Part shown: positions 8,452-16,809 of the stretch, piece by piece
Layout: the number at the start of each line of letters is the position of its first letter
Numbering within the stretch: position 1 is the first letter of the stretch
Assembly (NCBI RefSeq): GCF_017741935.1
Contig: NZ_JAGHMH010000014.1
Location: 186,001-250,000, forward strand
Origin: Rhizobium sp. 16-449-1b
GTDB taxonomy: Bacteria; Pseudomonadota; Alphaproteobacteria; Rhizobiales; Rhizobiaceae
Length of the DNA: 64,000 nucleotides
Reading direction: 5' to 3'
The notes under the pieces: model-generated
Databases searched by the model: none
Told to the model about the DNA's origin: nothing
Seen by the model: only the letters and a program-made list of their open reading frames with translations
Program-made: the position numbers and the translations under genes

Positions 8452-10119
8452 ATGGCGTTCAGCTTCATCAAAAAGGTCTTCACCTTCGGCCCCGACAAGA
8501 CGGCGGAAGAGCAGGCGCCGGATACGGTCGAGACCAAGGCCCCCGAGGTCGCGGTCGAGCCGGTCGCGGAGGCGCCTGTTGCCGAGGTGACGGCGCCGGC
8601 GCCAAGCTCGCCGGTGGAAGACTTGCCTGTTGCCGCCGATCCGGTGTTGCCGGAGGAGGTGGAGACAGCAGGCGGGCCTTCGGCCGATGGCGAGGGTGTG
8701 GCCGCGGACGACGTTTCCGAGGATTTGCCGACGGCGCTGGCGACCGATGATGTCGGGTTGGTGCCGTTGTCCTTGCTGGAGGCTGAGGCGGAGGCGGAGC
8801 CTGTTGCTGAGGCTGACGCCGCTGACATCGAGGGTGCGGTACCCCCCTCTGTCCTTCCGGACATCTCCCCCACAAGGGGGGAGATCGACTCGCGGGAAGC
8901 TTCCGACCAGACAATTGATGCTGATGCGAGTGGGCAGGCCGAGCCGGTCGCAGAACCTGCGGACGAGATCGACGAAACGATCGAGAGTGAAGCGAGCGAG
9001 CAAGCCCAGCCAATCTCCCCCCCTGTGGGGGAGATGCCCGGCAGGGCAGAGGGGGGTATCACACCCTCCGAGCCAGCGTCTATCGACGCCACCGAACCAA
9101 CTCCGACCGACGCCGACACCCCCATCCTCCCCAAGGGCTTCTCCACCGCCACCGAGACCCCAGAACCCGTCACCATCGTCCCCCCGGCCAAGCTCAACTG
9201 GTTCCAGCGCCTGCGCGCCGGCCTCGCCCGCACCTCGTCGCAGCTGACCGGCCAGATCTCCGCGCTGTTCACCAAGCGCAAGCTCGACGACGACACGCTG
9301 CAGGATCTCGAGGACCTCCTGATCCAGGCCGATCTCGGTGTCGAGACGGCGCTCAGGGTCACCGATACGCTGGCGTCGGAGCGCTACGGCAAGGACGTGT
9401 CGGGCGAAGACGTAAGCCGCATCATGGCGGCCGAGATCACCAAGGTGTTGAAGCCGGTCGCCAAGCCGCTGCAGCTCGATCTCAGCCACAAGCCGCATGT
9501 CATCCTCGTCGTCGGCGTCAACGGCACCGGCAAGACCACCACCATCGGCAAGCTCGCCGCCAAGCTTTCCGGCGCCGGGCTGAAGGTGATGGTGGCTGCC
9601 GGCGATACGTTCCGCGCGGCGGCGATCGAGCAGCTGAAGATCTGGGCCGACCGCACCAAGTCGGAATTCATCGGCACCAAGCTTGGCGCCGATGCGGCGG
9701 GGCTTGCCTATGATGCCTTCGAGCAGGCCAAGCAGAAGAAATGCGATGTGCTGATCATCGACACCGCCGGCCGCCTGCAGAACAAGACGGAGCTGATGGC
9801 CGAGCTCGAGAAGATCGTGCGCGTGCTCGGCAAGCTCGATCCGGACGCGCCGCACACCGTGCTGCAGACGCTTGACGCGACCACCGGCCAGAATGCGCTG
9901 AGCCAGGTCGAGATCTTCCGCAACGTCGCCGGCGTCAACGGCCTGATCATGACCAAGCTCGACGGCACGGCGCGCGGCGGCATCCTCGTCGCCATCTCCG
10001 CCAAGCACAAGCTGCCGGTCTATTTCATCGGCGTCGGCGAAGGCGTGGACGATCTGGAGCCCTTCGAGGCCGAGGATTTCGCCCATGCGATCGCAGGCCT
10101 CGGCGACGCGCGGGGCTGA
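8452..10119 (+). CDS. ftsY: Signal recognition particle receptor FtsY, with repeat-derived insert
   Basis: FtsY is the membrane-associated SRP receptor GTPase. The last ~320 residues are the conserved NG domain: P-loop GVNGTGKTTT near residue 354, DTFRAAAIEQL, DTAGRLQNK, TKLDGTARGG and GVGEGVDDLEPF. Residues 1-240 form an acidic, Ala/Glu/Val-rich region as in other alphaproteobacterial FtsY. Inside it, bases 8841-9057 are a copy of the family C palindromic repeat found between genes elsewhere here, read through in frame (residues ~130-202; PPSVLPDISPTRGEID and PISPPVGEMPGRAEGG). At 555 aa it is longer than usual. Confidence 0.96.
   Translation: MAFSFIKKVFTFGPDKTAEEQAPDTVETKAPEVAVEPVAEAPVAEVTAPAPSSPVEDLPVAADPVLPEEVETAGGPSADGEGVAADDVSEDLPTALATDDVGLVPLSLLEAEAEAEPVAEADAADIEGAVPPSVLPDISPTRGEIDSREASDQTIDADASGQAEPVAEPADEIDETIESEASEQAQPISPPVGEMPGRAEGGITPSEPASIDATEPTPTDADTPILPKGFSTATETPEPVTIVPPAKLNWFQRLRAGLARTSSQLTGQISALFTKRKLDDDTLQDLEDLLIQADLGVETALRVTDTLASERYGKDVSGEDVSRIMAAEITKVLKPVAKPLQLDLSHKPHVILVVGVNGTGKTTTIGKLAAKLSGAGLKVMVAAGDTFRAAAIEQLKIWADRTKSEFIGTKLGADAAGLAYDAFEQAKQKKCDVLIIDTAGRLQNKTELMAELEKIVRVLGKLDPDAPHTVLQTLDATTGQNALSQVEIFRNVAGVNGLIMTKLDGTARGGILVAISAKHKLPVYFIGVGEGVDDLEPFEAEDFAHAIAGLGDARG
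8841..9057. repeat. Family C palindromic repeat inside the ftsY coding region
   Basis: The outer arms (acccccctctgtccttccgg and gcccggcagggcagaggggg) and inner arms (catctcccccacaagggggg and ctccccccctgtgggggag) match the intergenic copies at 21631-21781 and 31789-31937. The segment gcaagcccagccaatctccc is shared almost exactly with the copy near 31880. No stop codon arises in the ftsY frame. Confidence 0.88.
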
Positions 10120-10251
10120 TCAAGTCGCACCATTGCCGTCAAAAGCGATTGATGCCACAGATATGCCCGCAAGGGCGCGCAAGCGTCCGGGATAGAGACT
10201 GACGATAAGAACTGACGACAAAGACTGATTAGGGAACGGATTAGGGACCTC

Positions 10252-10896
10252 ATGACGACCGAGAGCGATATCACCCCGTCGGCGACAGACAAGCATCACC
10301 CGATGCTCAAGCTGGCGCTGGAGCTCGGGCCGTTGCTGATCTTCTTCTTCGCCAATCTGCGCGGCCCCTGGCTGGTGGAAAAATTCCCCGCCCTCGCCTC
10401 GCTCGGCGGCCCGCTCTTCGTCGCTACCGCGCTGTTCATGGCGGCGACGATCATTTCGCTTGTTATCTCGAAGGTCGTGCTGCGCCATCTGCCGATCATG
10501 CCCTTCGTCTCGGGCATCGTCGTTTTGATCTTCGGCTCGCTGTCGATCTACCTGCAGGACGAGACCTTCATCAAAATGAAGCCGACGATCATCAATTCGC
10601 TGTTCGGCTTGACGCTGCTCGGCGGGCTGCTCTTCGGCAAGTCGTTGCTCGGCTATGTCTTCAACGCCGCCTTCCAGCTCGATGCCGAGGGATGGCGCAA
10701 GCTCACCATCCGCTGGGGCGTGTTCTTCCTGTTTCTGGCGGTGTTGAACGAGGTTGTTTGGCGCAATTTCTCCGACGATACCTGGGTCGCCTTCAAGGTC
10801 TGGGGCACGATGCCGATCACCATCCTGTTCACGCTGGCGCAGATGCCGCTGATCATGAAGCACACGATTGCGCCCGAGGGCGAGGCCGGCCAGTGA
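10252..10896 (+). CDS. yciB: Inner membrane septation protein, YciB/IspZ family
   Basis: This 214-aa polytopic membrane protein matches the YciB/IspZ (intracellular septation protein A) family, linked to envelope synthesis and cell elongation or division. Characteristic stretches are [13 protein letters not shown], the helix pair [38 protein letters not shown], and the late block [25 protein letters not shown]. Five or so hydrophobic segments are visible. It follows ftsY by 132 bp and its TGA overlaps the GTG of the next gene. IspZ/YciB is the common name; the biochemical activity is not established. Confidence 0.93.
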   Translation: MTTESDITPSATDKHHPMLKLALELGPLLIFFFANLRGPWLVEKFPALASLGGPLFVATALFMAATIISLVISKVVLRHLPIMPFVSGIVVLIFGSLSIYLQDETFIKMKPTIINSLFGLTLLGGLLFGKSLLGYVFNAAFQLDAEGWRKLTIRWGVFFLFLAVLNEVVWRNFSDDTWVAFKVWGTMPITILFTLAQMPLIMKHTIAPEGEAGQ

Positions 10897-11480
10897 CGGC
10901 GCTGCAGGCGACTGACAAAGCAAAGCACCAGACCTACTGGTTCATCGCCTGCCTCGGCGTGCTCATCACGCAGATCGTCGCCGAATATCTGATGGGGCGC
11001 ACGCCGATTTGCACCTGCGGCTACGTCAAGCTGTGGGAGGGCACAGTCAATTCAAGCGGCAACTCGCAGCACATGTCGGACTGGTACACGCCATCACACA
11101 TCATCCATGGCTTCCTGTTCTACGGCCTGGCGCATCTGGTGCTGCGCGGCAAGCCGATCGCGATGAAGCTGCTTCTGGCGCTGGTGATCGAATCCGGCTG
11201 GGAGCTGCTGGAGAATTCCCCGATCATCATCGACCGCTATCGCACGGCGACCATCTCGCTCGATTATTACGGCGACAGCATCCTGAACTCGGCGATGGAC
11301 ACGGTGTTCATGGTGCTCGGCTTCTTCTTCGCCTGGCGCGCGCCGGTGTGGCTGACGGTCACGATCGCCATCTTCTTCGAGATCTTCACCGGCTACATGA
11401 TCCGGGACAACCTGACGCTCAACGTGCTGATGCTGGTCTGGCCGCTGGAGGCGGTGAAGACGTGGCAGGGCGGGGCCTAG
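10893..11480 (+). CDS. DUF2585 family membrane protein
   Basis: The 195-aa protein has four or five hydrophobic helices and the conserved blocks [49 protein letters not shown] and [14 protein letters not shown], which I recognise as the uncharacterised DUF2585 family. Charged and aromatic residues (His, Glu, Asp, Arg, Tyr) inside otherwise hydrophobic stretches hint at a catalytic or metal site in the membrane, but no function is known. The GTG start at 10893 overlaps the yciB stop, so the two are tightly coupled and may act together. Confidence 0.85.
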   Translation: MTALQATDKAKHQTYWFIACLGVLITQIVAEYLMGRTPICTCGYVKLWEGTVNSSGNSQHMSDWYTPSHIIHGFLFYGLAHLVLRGKPIAMKLLLALVIESGWELLENSPIIIDRYRTATISLDYYGDSILNSAMDTVFMVLGFFFAWRAPVWLTVTIAIFFEIFTGYMIRDNLTLNVLMLVWPLEAVKTWQGGA

Positions 11481-11529
11481 AGCAGCCGGCAATGCCAGCT
11501 GGCTCCAGGCCCAAACCTAATTCAAATCC

Positions 11530-12360
11530 TTAGAACGTCGCCGTCTTCGGGTCCGGGCCCATGCGCGCCGAGCTGCTGTCGAGCTTGGCGATCTCGGCCA
11601 TGTCGTCGCCATCGAGTTTGAAGTCGAAGACCTGGAAGTTCTCGACGATGCGCGACGGCGTCACCGATTTCGGGATGACGACGAGGCCGCTATCCATGTG
11701 CCAGCGAATGATCACCTGCGCCGGCGTCTTGCCGTGCTTCTTGGCGATCTTGGCAAGAACCGGATGGGCGATCAGCTTGCCCTGGCCGAGCGGGCTCCAG
11801 GACTGCGTGGCGATGTTGAGCTTCTTGTGCGCTTCCTGCGCGATTTTCTGCTGGAAGTCCGGATGCAGCTCGATCTGGTTGATGACGGGCACGACGCCGG
11901 TCTCTGCAATCAGTCGCTCGATATGGTCAGGATAGAAATTCGAGACGCCGATCGACTTCGCCCGGCCCTCTTCGCGCAGCTTGATGAAGGCTTTCCACGT
12001 ATCGACATAGGCGTCGCGGTTCGGCGCCGGCCAGTGGATGAGGTAGAGGTCGACATAATCGGTGCCGAGGCGCTTCAGGCTCTTGTCGAAGGCCTTCAGC
12101 GTCGTGTCGTAGCCCTGGTCGGCGTTCCAGAGCTTGGTCGTCAGGAAGATGTCCTTGCGGTCGATACCCGACGAGCGGATGCCCTCGCCGACGCCCTCTT
12201 CGTTTTCATAGACCGCGGCCGTATCGACGTGGCGATAGCCGGCTTCGATGGCCGCGCGCACCGCGGGTGCCGCCATGTCGTTGGGCGTCTGCCAGACGCC
12301 GAGGCCGACCTGGGGAATGGAATGTCCGTCGTGAAACGTAATGATGGATTGCTGTGCCAC
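11530..12360 (-). CDS. Aldo/keto reductase, 2,5-diketo-gluconate reductase-like
   Basis: A 276-aa NADPH-dependent carbonyl reductase of the AKR superfamily. The catalytic tetrad is visible: Asp in RHVDTAAVYENE, Tyr in the same block, Lys in LTTKLWN and His in YLIHWPAP. Other family marks are IPQVGLGVWQ, SIGVSNFYPDHIERL, and the cofactor-binding VIPKSVTPSRIVENFQVFDF. The order resembles DkgA/DkgB. The start is GTG 12360, preceded by GGAGA. It stands alone, convergent with DUF2585. The physiological substrate cannot be read from sequence. Confidence 0.93.
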   Translation of the reverse strand: MAQQSIITFHDGHSIPQVGLGVWQTPNDMAAPAVRAAIEAGYRHVDTAAVYENEEGVGEGIRSSGIDRKDIFLTTKLWNADQGYDTTLKAFDKSLKRLGTDYVDLYLIHWPAPNRDAYVDTWKAFIKLREEGRAKSIGVSNFYPDHIERLIAETGVVPVINQIELHPDFQQKIAQEAHKKLNIATQSWSPLGQGKLIAHPVLAKIAKKHGKTPAQVIIRWHMDSGLVVIPKSVTPSRIVENFQVFDFKLDGDDMAEIAKLDSSSARMGPDPKTATF

Positions 12361-12512
12361 AATAAATCTCCGCGAAAGCGATGAATGGAACGGGGCGTGG
12401 TTGAACGGCGGCTATCCCGCCATTTACCGAAACGCCTTTCAGCCCGGGCGTCGGTCGGATTGCATATAGGTCAGGCGGCCCGCGATATCACCCCTGCTCT
12501 CTTATTCCAGGA

Positions 12513-13061
12513 TTACAAAACCCTGACGACGGTGCCCTTGCGCAGGTAAGGCAGGATGCGCTTCATGTCGCGCGGGTGAATGGCGATGCAGCCCTCCGTC
12601 GGCTGGTAGCCGGGACGGATGAGATGGAAGAAGATCGCCGAGCCGCGATTGCGGGCGCGTGAACTGATGTTCCAGTCCATAACGAGGCAGACGTCATAGA
12701 GCCCGTCGTCGCGCTTCATCTTTTCGTGACTTTTGCTGAACGGCGCCTTGACGGGTCTGTTGTAGTTGGCGTCATCGGGCTGATCGCACCAGAGCATATC
12801 CTCGCGGATAAGGCGAATCGGTAGCCGCGTTCGCAAACCGGAGGTTTTTTCGCCGCGCGCAAAGCCCGAAATCAGCCGCATTTCGCCGATCGGCGTGGCC
12901 CCATCGCCTTCACGCTTGCGTGTGGTGCGCCCCGAGCGACCAACCGCCGCGGGCACCACGACTGTGCCGAATTGCAGCAAAGCCCGACTTTTCTGCCCCG
13001 GTGCCGGTCTAACCGTGATGATCGTTGGTTGTATAGACGGTTTCCGCCTTGTTTTTTCCAT
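12513..13061 (-). CDS. L,D-transpeptidase catalytic-domain (YkuD) protein
   Basis: About 182 aa, consisting almost only of a YkuD domain, the fold of L,D-transpeptidases that cross-link peptidoglycan or attach proteins to it. The active-site region reads AIFFHLIRPG then PTEGCIAIHP, giving the conserved His and nucleophilic Cys but with EGC in place of the common S/T-HGC. GATPIGEMRL is a second family block. No signal peptide is obvious from ATG 13061; upstream in-frame TTG at 13082 adds little. Divergent from cenR, so the two share a control region of about 125 bp. Confidence 0.82.
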   Translation of the reverse strand: MEKTRRKPSIQPTIITVRPAPGQKSRALLQFGTVVVPAAVGRSGRTTRKREGDGATPIGEMRLISGFARGEKTSGLRTRLPIRLIREDMLWCDQPDDANYNRPVKAPFSKSHEKMKRDDGLYDVCLVMDWNISSRARNRGSAIFFHLIRPGYQPTEGCIAIHPRDMKRILPYLRKGTVVRVL

Positions 13062-13186
13062 GTTTCTCACATGTTTTTGCAATTGCCGGGGCGATGATTG
13101 AAATCATATAGCACCATATACGACAACAGCTTGGTATCCTGATCTTTGCCAACACTCTCAAGTTGGCGTAGGAGTAAGGAGACCAG

Positions 13187-13210
13187 ATGGCGAGGGACAT
13201 AGCCGCATGA
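13187..13210 (+). CDS. Possible 7-codon leader peptide coupled to cenR
   Basis: ATG 13187 follows a strong AAGGAG (13176-13181) at good spacing, reads M-A-R-D-I-A-A and stops at TGA 13208-13210, overlapping the ATG of the response regulator (ATGA). The regulator's own start has only a weaker AGGG upstream. This may be a translated leader coupling initiation of cenR; it is also possible that this site is not used. Confidence 0.4.
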   Translation: MARDIAA

Positions 13211-13890
13211 CAGCACGCACCATTTTGTTGGTGGATGATGACGACGACCTCCGCGAGACCCTCACGGAGCAGCTCTCGCTCTATGACGAGTTCACGGTTC
13301 TCCAGGAATCCACGGCTGCCAAGGGTGTCGAACGCGCCCGCGCGACGGCCATCGATCTCCTGATCATGGATGTGGGCCTTCCCGACATGGATGGACGCGA
13401 AGCGGTGAAGCTTCTGCGCAAGGGCGGCCTCAAGGCGCCGATCATCATGCTGACGGGCCATGACACCGATTCAGATACCATTCTCGGCCTCGAGGCCGGC
13501 GCCAACGACTACGTGACGAAGCCGTTCCGCTTCGCTGTTCTGCTTGCCCGCATCCGCGTGCAGCTGCGCCAGCACGAGCAGAGCGAGGACGCCACCTTCA
13601 GCGTTGGCCCCTATGTCTTCAAGCCGAGCCAGAAGTTGCTCACCACGGAAAACGGCCAGAAGATCCGCCTCACCGAAAAGGAAGCGGCGATCATCCGCTA
13701 TCTCTATCGCGCCGAACAGAAGGTCGTGACCCGCGACGTGCTGCTCGAGGAGGTCTGGGGCTACAATTCCGGCGTCACCACCCATACGCTCGAAACCCAC
13801 GTCTACCGCCTGCGCCAGAAGATCGAGCGCGATCCGTCGAACGCCGAAATCCTGGTCACGGAAAACGGCGGCTACAAGATCGTTCCGTAA
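13207..13890 (+). CDS. cenR: OmpR-family response regulator, CenR/OtpR type
   Basis: The 227-aa protein has a receiver domain (acidic pocket LVDDDDD, phospho-acceptor D55 in IMDVGLPDMDG, K105 in TKPFR) and a C-terminal winged-helix domain (LTEKEAAIIRYLYR ... RDVLLEEVWGYN ... TLETHVYRLRQKIE). In Rhizobiales a regulator of this kind next to a small cyclic-nucleotide-binding protein is CenR (OtpR in Brucella), which controls envelope genes. The assignment rests on that neighbourhood and sequence resemblance. No histidine kinase gene is nearby; the CenK-type partner must be elsewhere. The next gene starts 2 bp after the stop. Confidence 0.85.
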   Translation: MTARTILLVDDDDDLRETLTEQLSLYDEFTVLQESTAAKGVERARATAIDLLIMDVGLPDMDGREAVKLLRKGGLKAPIIMLTGHDTDSDTILGLEAGANDYVTKPFRFAVLLARIRVQLRQHEQSEDATFSVGPYVFKPSQKLLTTENGQKIRLTEKEAAIIRYLYRAEQKVVTRDVLLEEVWGYNSGVTTHTLETHVYRLRQKIERDPSNAEILVTENGGYKIVP

Positions 13891-13892
13891 TC

Positions 13893-14348
13893 ATGGCGCT
13901 GAATGATGATATCCAGCTGCTCGCGCAGCTTCCGCTTTTCAACGGAATGTCGGAGGATCAGCTGAGGCTGATCGCCTTCGGCGCGGATCGGCGCGTGATC
14001 TCGAACGGGCAGATGCTTTTTCGCGAAAGCTCTCCCGCCGACAGCGCCTACGTCATCGTCAGCGGCAGTGTCGAACTGAGCCACACCGGACGCGACAACA
14101 AGCCTGAGGTTCAGGCGGTTGTCGGGTCCGGCACGCTTTTGTCGGAGCTTGCGCTGGTCACGCTCGTCGAGCGCAAGTTCACGGCGATCGCCCGCGAGGA
14201 CACGGCGATCATCCGCATCACCCGCGCGCTGTTTCACCGGCTGATCGAGGAATATCCGGATGCGGCTTTGCTGATCCAGCAGCGCATCCGCGACAATGTC
14301 GCGGCATTGGCGGCCAAGGCCGCCGCCGAGCTTCACCGCTTCGCCTGA
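13893..14348 (+). CDS. Cyclic-nucleotide-binding domain protein
   Basis: A 151-aa stand-alone CNB (cAMP-binding-like) domain with no DNA-binding domain. Visible are the N-terminal LLAQLPLFNGMSEDQLRLIAF helix, the beta-roll segments SNGQMLFRESSPADSAYVIVSGSVEL and TLLSELALVT, where the phosphate-binding cassette would be, and a C-terminal helical segment. The cassette lacks a fully canonical FGE-RA pattern, so nucleotide binding is uncertain. It starts 2 bp after cenR and is surely cotranscribed; the same pairing is known in Brucella around otpR. Confidence 0.85.
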   Translation: MALNDDIQLLAQLPLFNGMSEDQLRLIAFGADRRVISNGQMLFRESSPADSAYVIVSGSVELSHTGRDNKPEVQAVVGSGTLLSELALVTLVERKFTAIAREDTAIIRITRALFHRLIEEYPDAALLIQQRIRDNVAALAAKAAAELHRFA

Positions 14349-14367
14349 GGCGCCTGCCTAACGACCC

Positions 14368-15171
14368 TTAGAGATCGAAATGCGCCGTCACCGGCACGTG
14401 GTCGGACGGCCGGTCCCAGCCGCGCGCCTCTTTCAGGATCTCGATGCGCTGCAGATGCGGCCCGAGATCGCGCGACGACCAGATATGGTCGAGACGCCGG
14501 CCACGATCGGCCGCTTCCCAATCCTTGGCGCGATAGCTCCACCACGTGTAGAGCTTCTGCGTGTCGGGCACGTTCTGGCGCATCAGGTCGAGCCACTGGC
14601 CGCGCTTCATGACATCAAGCAGGCCCTCGGTCTCGACAGGCGTGTGGCTGACGATCTTCAGGAGCTGCTTGTGCGACCAGACGTCGTGCTCCATCGGCGC
14701 GATATTGAGATCGCCCACCAGGATCGCCGAGGTATTGGCCTCGCCATCGGCCTTCAAGAGCTTCATCTCCTCGATGAAATCGAGCTTGTGGCCGAATTTC
14801 GGATTGATCGCCCGATCCGGCTCGTCGCCACCGGCGGGCACATAGAAATTATGGATGCGGATACGCTTGCCGCCGCGCTCGAACACCGCCGAAATATGCC
14901 GGGCGTCGCCGACCTTGCAGTAATCGGTGCTGTGATCCTCGACCAGCGGAAACCGCGAAGCGATCGCCACCCCGTGATAGCCCTTCTGGCCATGGATGAT
15001 CACATGCTCGTAGCCCATCGCCCTCAGCGGCGCCAACGGGAACAGCTCGTTCGGCACCTTGGTTTCCTGCAGGCAGATGATATCGGGACGATGCTTGAGG
15101 AAGAGCTGCTCGACGATCGGCATCCGCAGCCGGACCGAATTGATGTTCCAGGTGGTGATCGAGAAGCCCAT
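14368..15171 (-). CDS. xthA: Exodeoxyribonuclease III
   Basis: Exonuclease III is a Mg-dependent AP endonuclease and 3'-5' exonuclease of base-excision repair. The 267-aa protein has the EEP-fold motifs ITTWNINSVRLR, ICLQETKVP (metal-binding Glu), YHGVAIASR, IHNFYVPAGG, LVGDLNIAPMEHDVW (catalytic Asp/Asn), RRLDHIWSS and the final WDRPSDHVPVTAHF with the catalytic Asp-His. Family length is normal. It converges with the cNMP-binding gene and is divergent from the GNAT gene. Confidence 0.95.
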   Translation of the reverse strand: MGFSITTWNINSVRLRMPIVEQLFLKHRPDIICLQETKVPNELFPLAPLRAMGYEHVIIHGQKGYHGVAIASRFPLVEDHSTDYCKVGDARHISAVFERGGKRIRIHNFYVPAGGDEPDRAINPKFGHKLDFIEEMKLLKADGEANTSAILVGDLNIAPMEHDVWSHKQLLKIVSHTPVETEGLLDVMKRGQWLDLMRQNVPDTQKLYTWWSYRAKDWEAADRGRRLDHIWSSRDLGPHLQRIEILKEARGWDRPSDHVPVTAHFDL

Positions 15172-15373
15172 TGCGCTGCCTTTTCCAATTCTGTTGGAAG
15201 GGCTTTAGAGCAAAGGCTGCGTGGATGGAACGGATGGGTGTGAAGAAAATGGGTGCGGGGTTGGACTCTGGCGCGGGGGCACCGGCGTCGAGCACGCGCT
15301 TTCCCCTTGCCAACCGCCGCCACGAATGCTTTTCAAGCAAGAAACACCACCTCTCCAGACATCGGCCCGCCCC

Positions 15374-15931
15374 ATGCCCGTTATCCTCCGCGACGCCACT
15401 CTCTCCGATATCGGCGCCATCACGACGATCTACCGCGACTCCGTCCTGAACGGTGTTGCGAGCTACGAGATCGCGCCACCGGACCGCGATGAGATGGCCG
15501 CGCGATACCAGGCCATTGTCGACAAGGGGTACCCCTATATCGCCGCCGTGGACGAGACAGGCGCGCTTATCGGCTATGCCTACGCGTCGGCCTTCCGCAC
15601 GCGGCCGGCCTATCGGTTCATGGTCGAGGATTCGATCTATCTGGCGCCGGAGGCGCGGGGCAAGGGTGTCGGCAAGCGGTTGCTGGAGGAGTTGATAGCG
15701 CGCTCGACGAAGCTCGGTTTCCGCCAGATGATCGCCGTGATCGGCGGTGCGCATCCGGCCTCGATCGCGCTGCATGCAAGCCATGGATTCGTGGAAATCG
15801 GCCGCATCAAGGGCTCCGGCTTCAAACAGGGGCGCTGGCTGGACACGATGTTGATGCAGCGGACGCTCGGCGACGGCACCTCGACCGATCCGGATCCAGA
15901 CGCCCATCCGGGCACGCTGTTTCTGGGGTGA
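15374..15931 (+). CDS. GNAT N-acetyltransferase, phosphinothricin acetyltransferase-like
   Basis: A 185-aa GCN5-related acetyltransferase. The arrangement (ILRDATLSDIGAITTIY ... GYPYIAAVDETGALIGYAYASAFRTRPAYR ... SIYLAPEARGKGVGKRLLEELI ... ASIALHASHGF) follows the Pat/Bar/YncA branch that acetylates phosphinothricin- or methionine-sulfoximine-like amines; the acetyl-CoA loop is PEARGKGVGKRL. The ATG at 15374 directly precedes the fold. It is convergent with DUF2794, with 6 bp between the stops. Confidence 0.88.
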   Translation: MPVILRDATLSDIGAITTIYRDSVLNGVASYEIAPPDRDEMAARYQAIVDKGYPYIAAVDETGALIGYAYASAFRTRPAYRFMVEDSIYLAPEARGKGVGKRLLEELIARSTKLGFRQMIAVIGGAHPASIALHASHGFVEIGRIKGSGFKQGRWLDTMLMQRTLGDGTSTDPDPDAHPGTLFLG

Positions 15932-15937
15932 TAGCGC

Positions 15938-16339
15938 CTATTTCTCGACGAGCTTCAGCGACTTGTTGAACACCTTCAGCACCTGCTGCAGGTCGTGGCC
16001 GCGCTTCAGAATCTGGCCGTGGGTGTTGACGACGGAATAGGCGCCCTGCTTGGCGGCGAGCTTGGGATTCTTTTCGATACGGAAGAGCGGCATTTCGCCG
16101 GAGCGCTTGAAGACGGAGAAGACGGCAAGGTCCTTCAGGTGGTCGATCGCGTAGTCCCGCCACTCGCCTTCGCCGACCATGCGCCCGTAGATCCACAGGA
16201 TCGCATCCAGCTCTCGCCGGTGAAACGTCACCGGCAACGGGTCCTTACTCTGCTTGAAGTCCCTGATATCCACGACGACGGGGGAATCGCTGTCGGTGGC
16301 CCGATTATTCCCACGCCGCAAATCCGGCTGATCTGTCAT
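15938..16339 (-). CDS. DUF2794 family protein
   Basis: A 133-aa soluble protein which I recognise as the alphaproteobacterial DUF2794 family. Its conserved core is VTFHRRELDAILWIYGRMVGEGEWRDYAIDHLKDLAVFSVF with RSGEMPLFRIEKNPKLA following. No catalytic motif is evident and no function is known. The first 30 residues are hydrophilic and probably disordered. Nothing in the neighbourhood suggests a role. Confidence 0.8.
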   Translation of the reverse strand: MTDQPDLRRGNNRATDSDSPVVVDIRDFKQSKDPLPVTFHRRELDAILWIYGRMVGEGEWRDYAIDHLKDLAVFSVFKRSGEMPLFRIEKNPKLAAKQGAYSVVNTHGQILKRGHDLQQVLKVFNKSLKLVEK

Positions 16340-16809
16340 CAGTCTCGAATGCCTCCGTTCGTGACACGCGGGTGACAGTTTGCCTTAGCCTTTACAAATT
16401 GCAAGCGCGGCCTCGCGCGCATTAAGCATAGTCTGTGCAATCTGCCGCGTGCCGCAATTCAGTCAAAACAGCGCCTCAATTAAAAGTGAAATTCGCTCGC
16501 ACTTGACCGGCGCATCCTCAGCGGATTCGCCGACACTGAATTCTGCGCATCGTCTTTCGGCACTTTGGAGGAGATGTGACTGTTTGGCGCCAGCGCGCCA
16601 AAGGGCCCGGCTGACCGTATCGACCTTAACCCCAGCCCCGAATACGATCAGTCGGGCCGCCCCGCTTCCACCTGAAAAGACAGATGAAATTCTTGGAAGC
16701 GTGTCGCGATCCTTCGGATTCGCTGGTCACGCTTCAAGTCTTGTTTTGTCGCATGGCGTCGCCGCAAAACCGCTGCACACTTTTGCGCGACATGCTTATG
16801 CCTAACGGC
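16340..16809. other. 470-bp gap upstream of DUF2794
   Basis: Holds the DUF2794 promoter side and the 3' side of the DUF1223 gene. An open frame of about 118 codons runs through it on the plus strand (16449-16805) but lacks a ribosome-binding site, recognisable residues or rhizobial codon bias. No repeat family seen elsewhere is present. I see nothing else. Confidence 0.5.

Noticed and set aside
16449-16805. 118-codon plus-strand frame in the DUF2794 upstream gap
   Set aside because: No ribosome-binding site, no codon bias and no recognisable motif.
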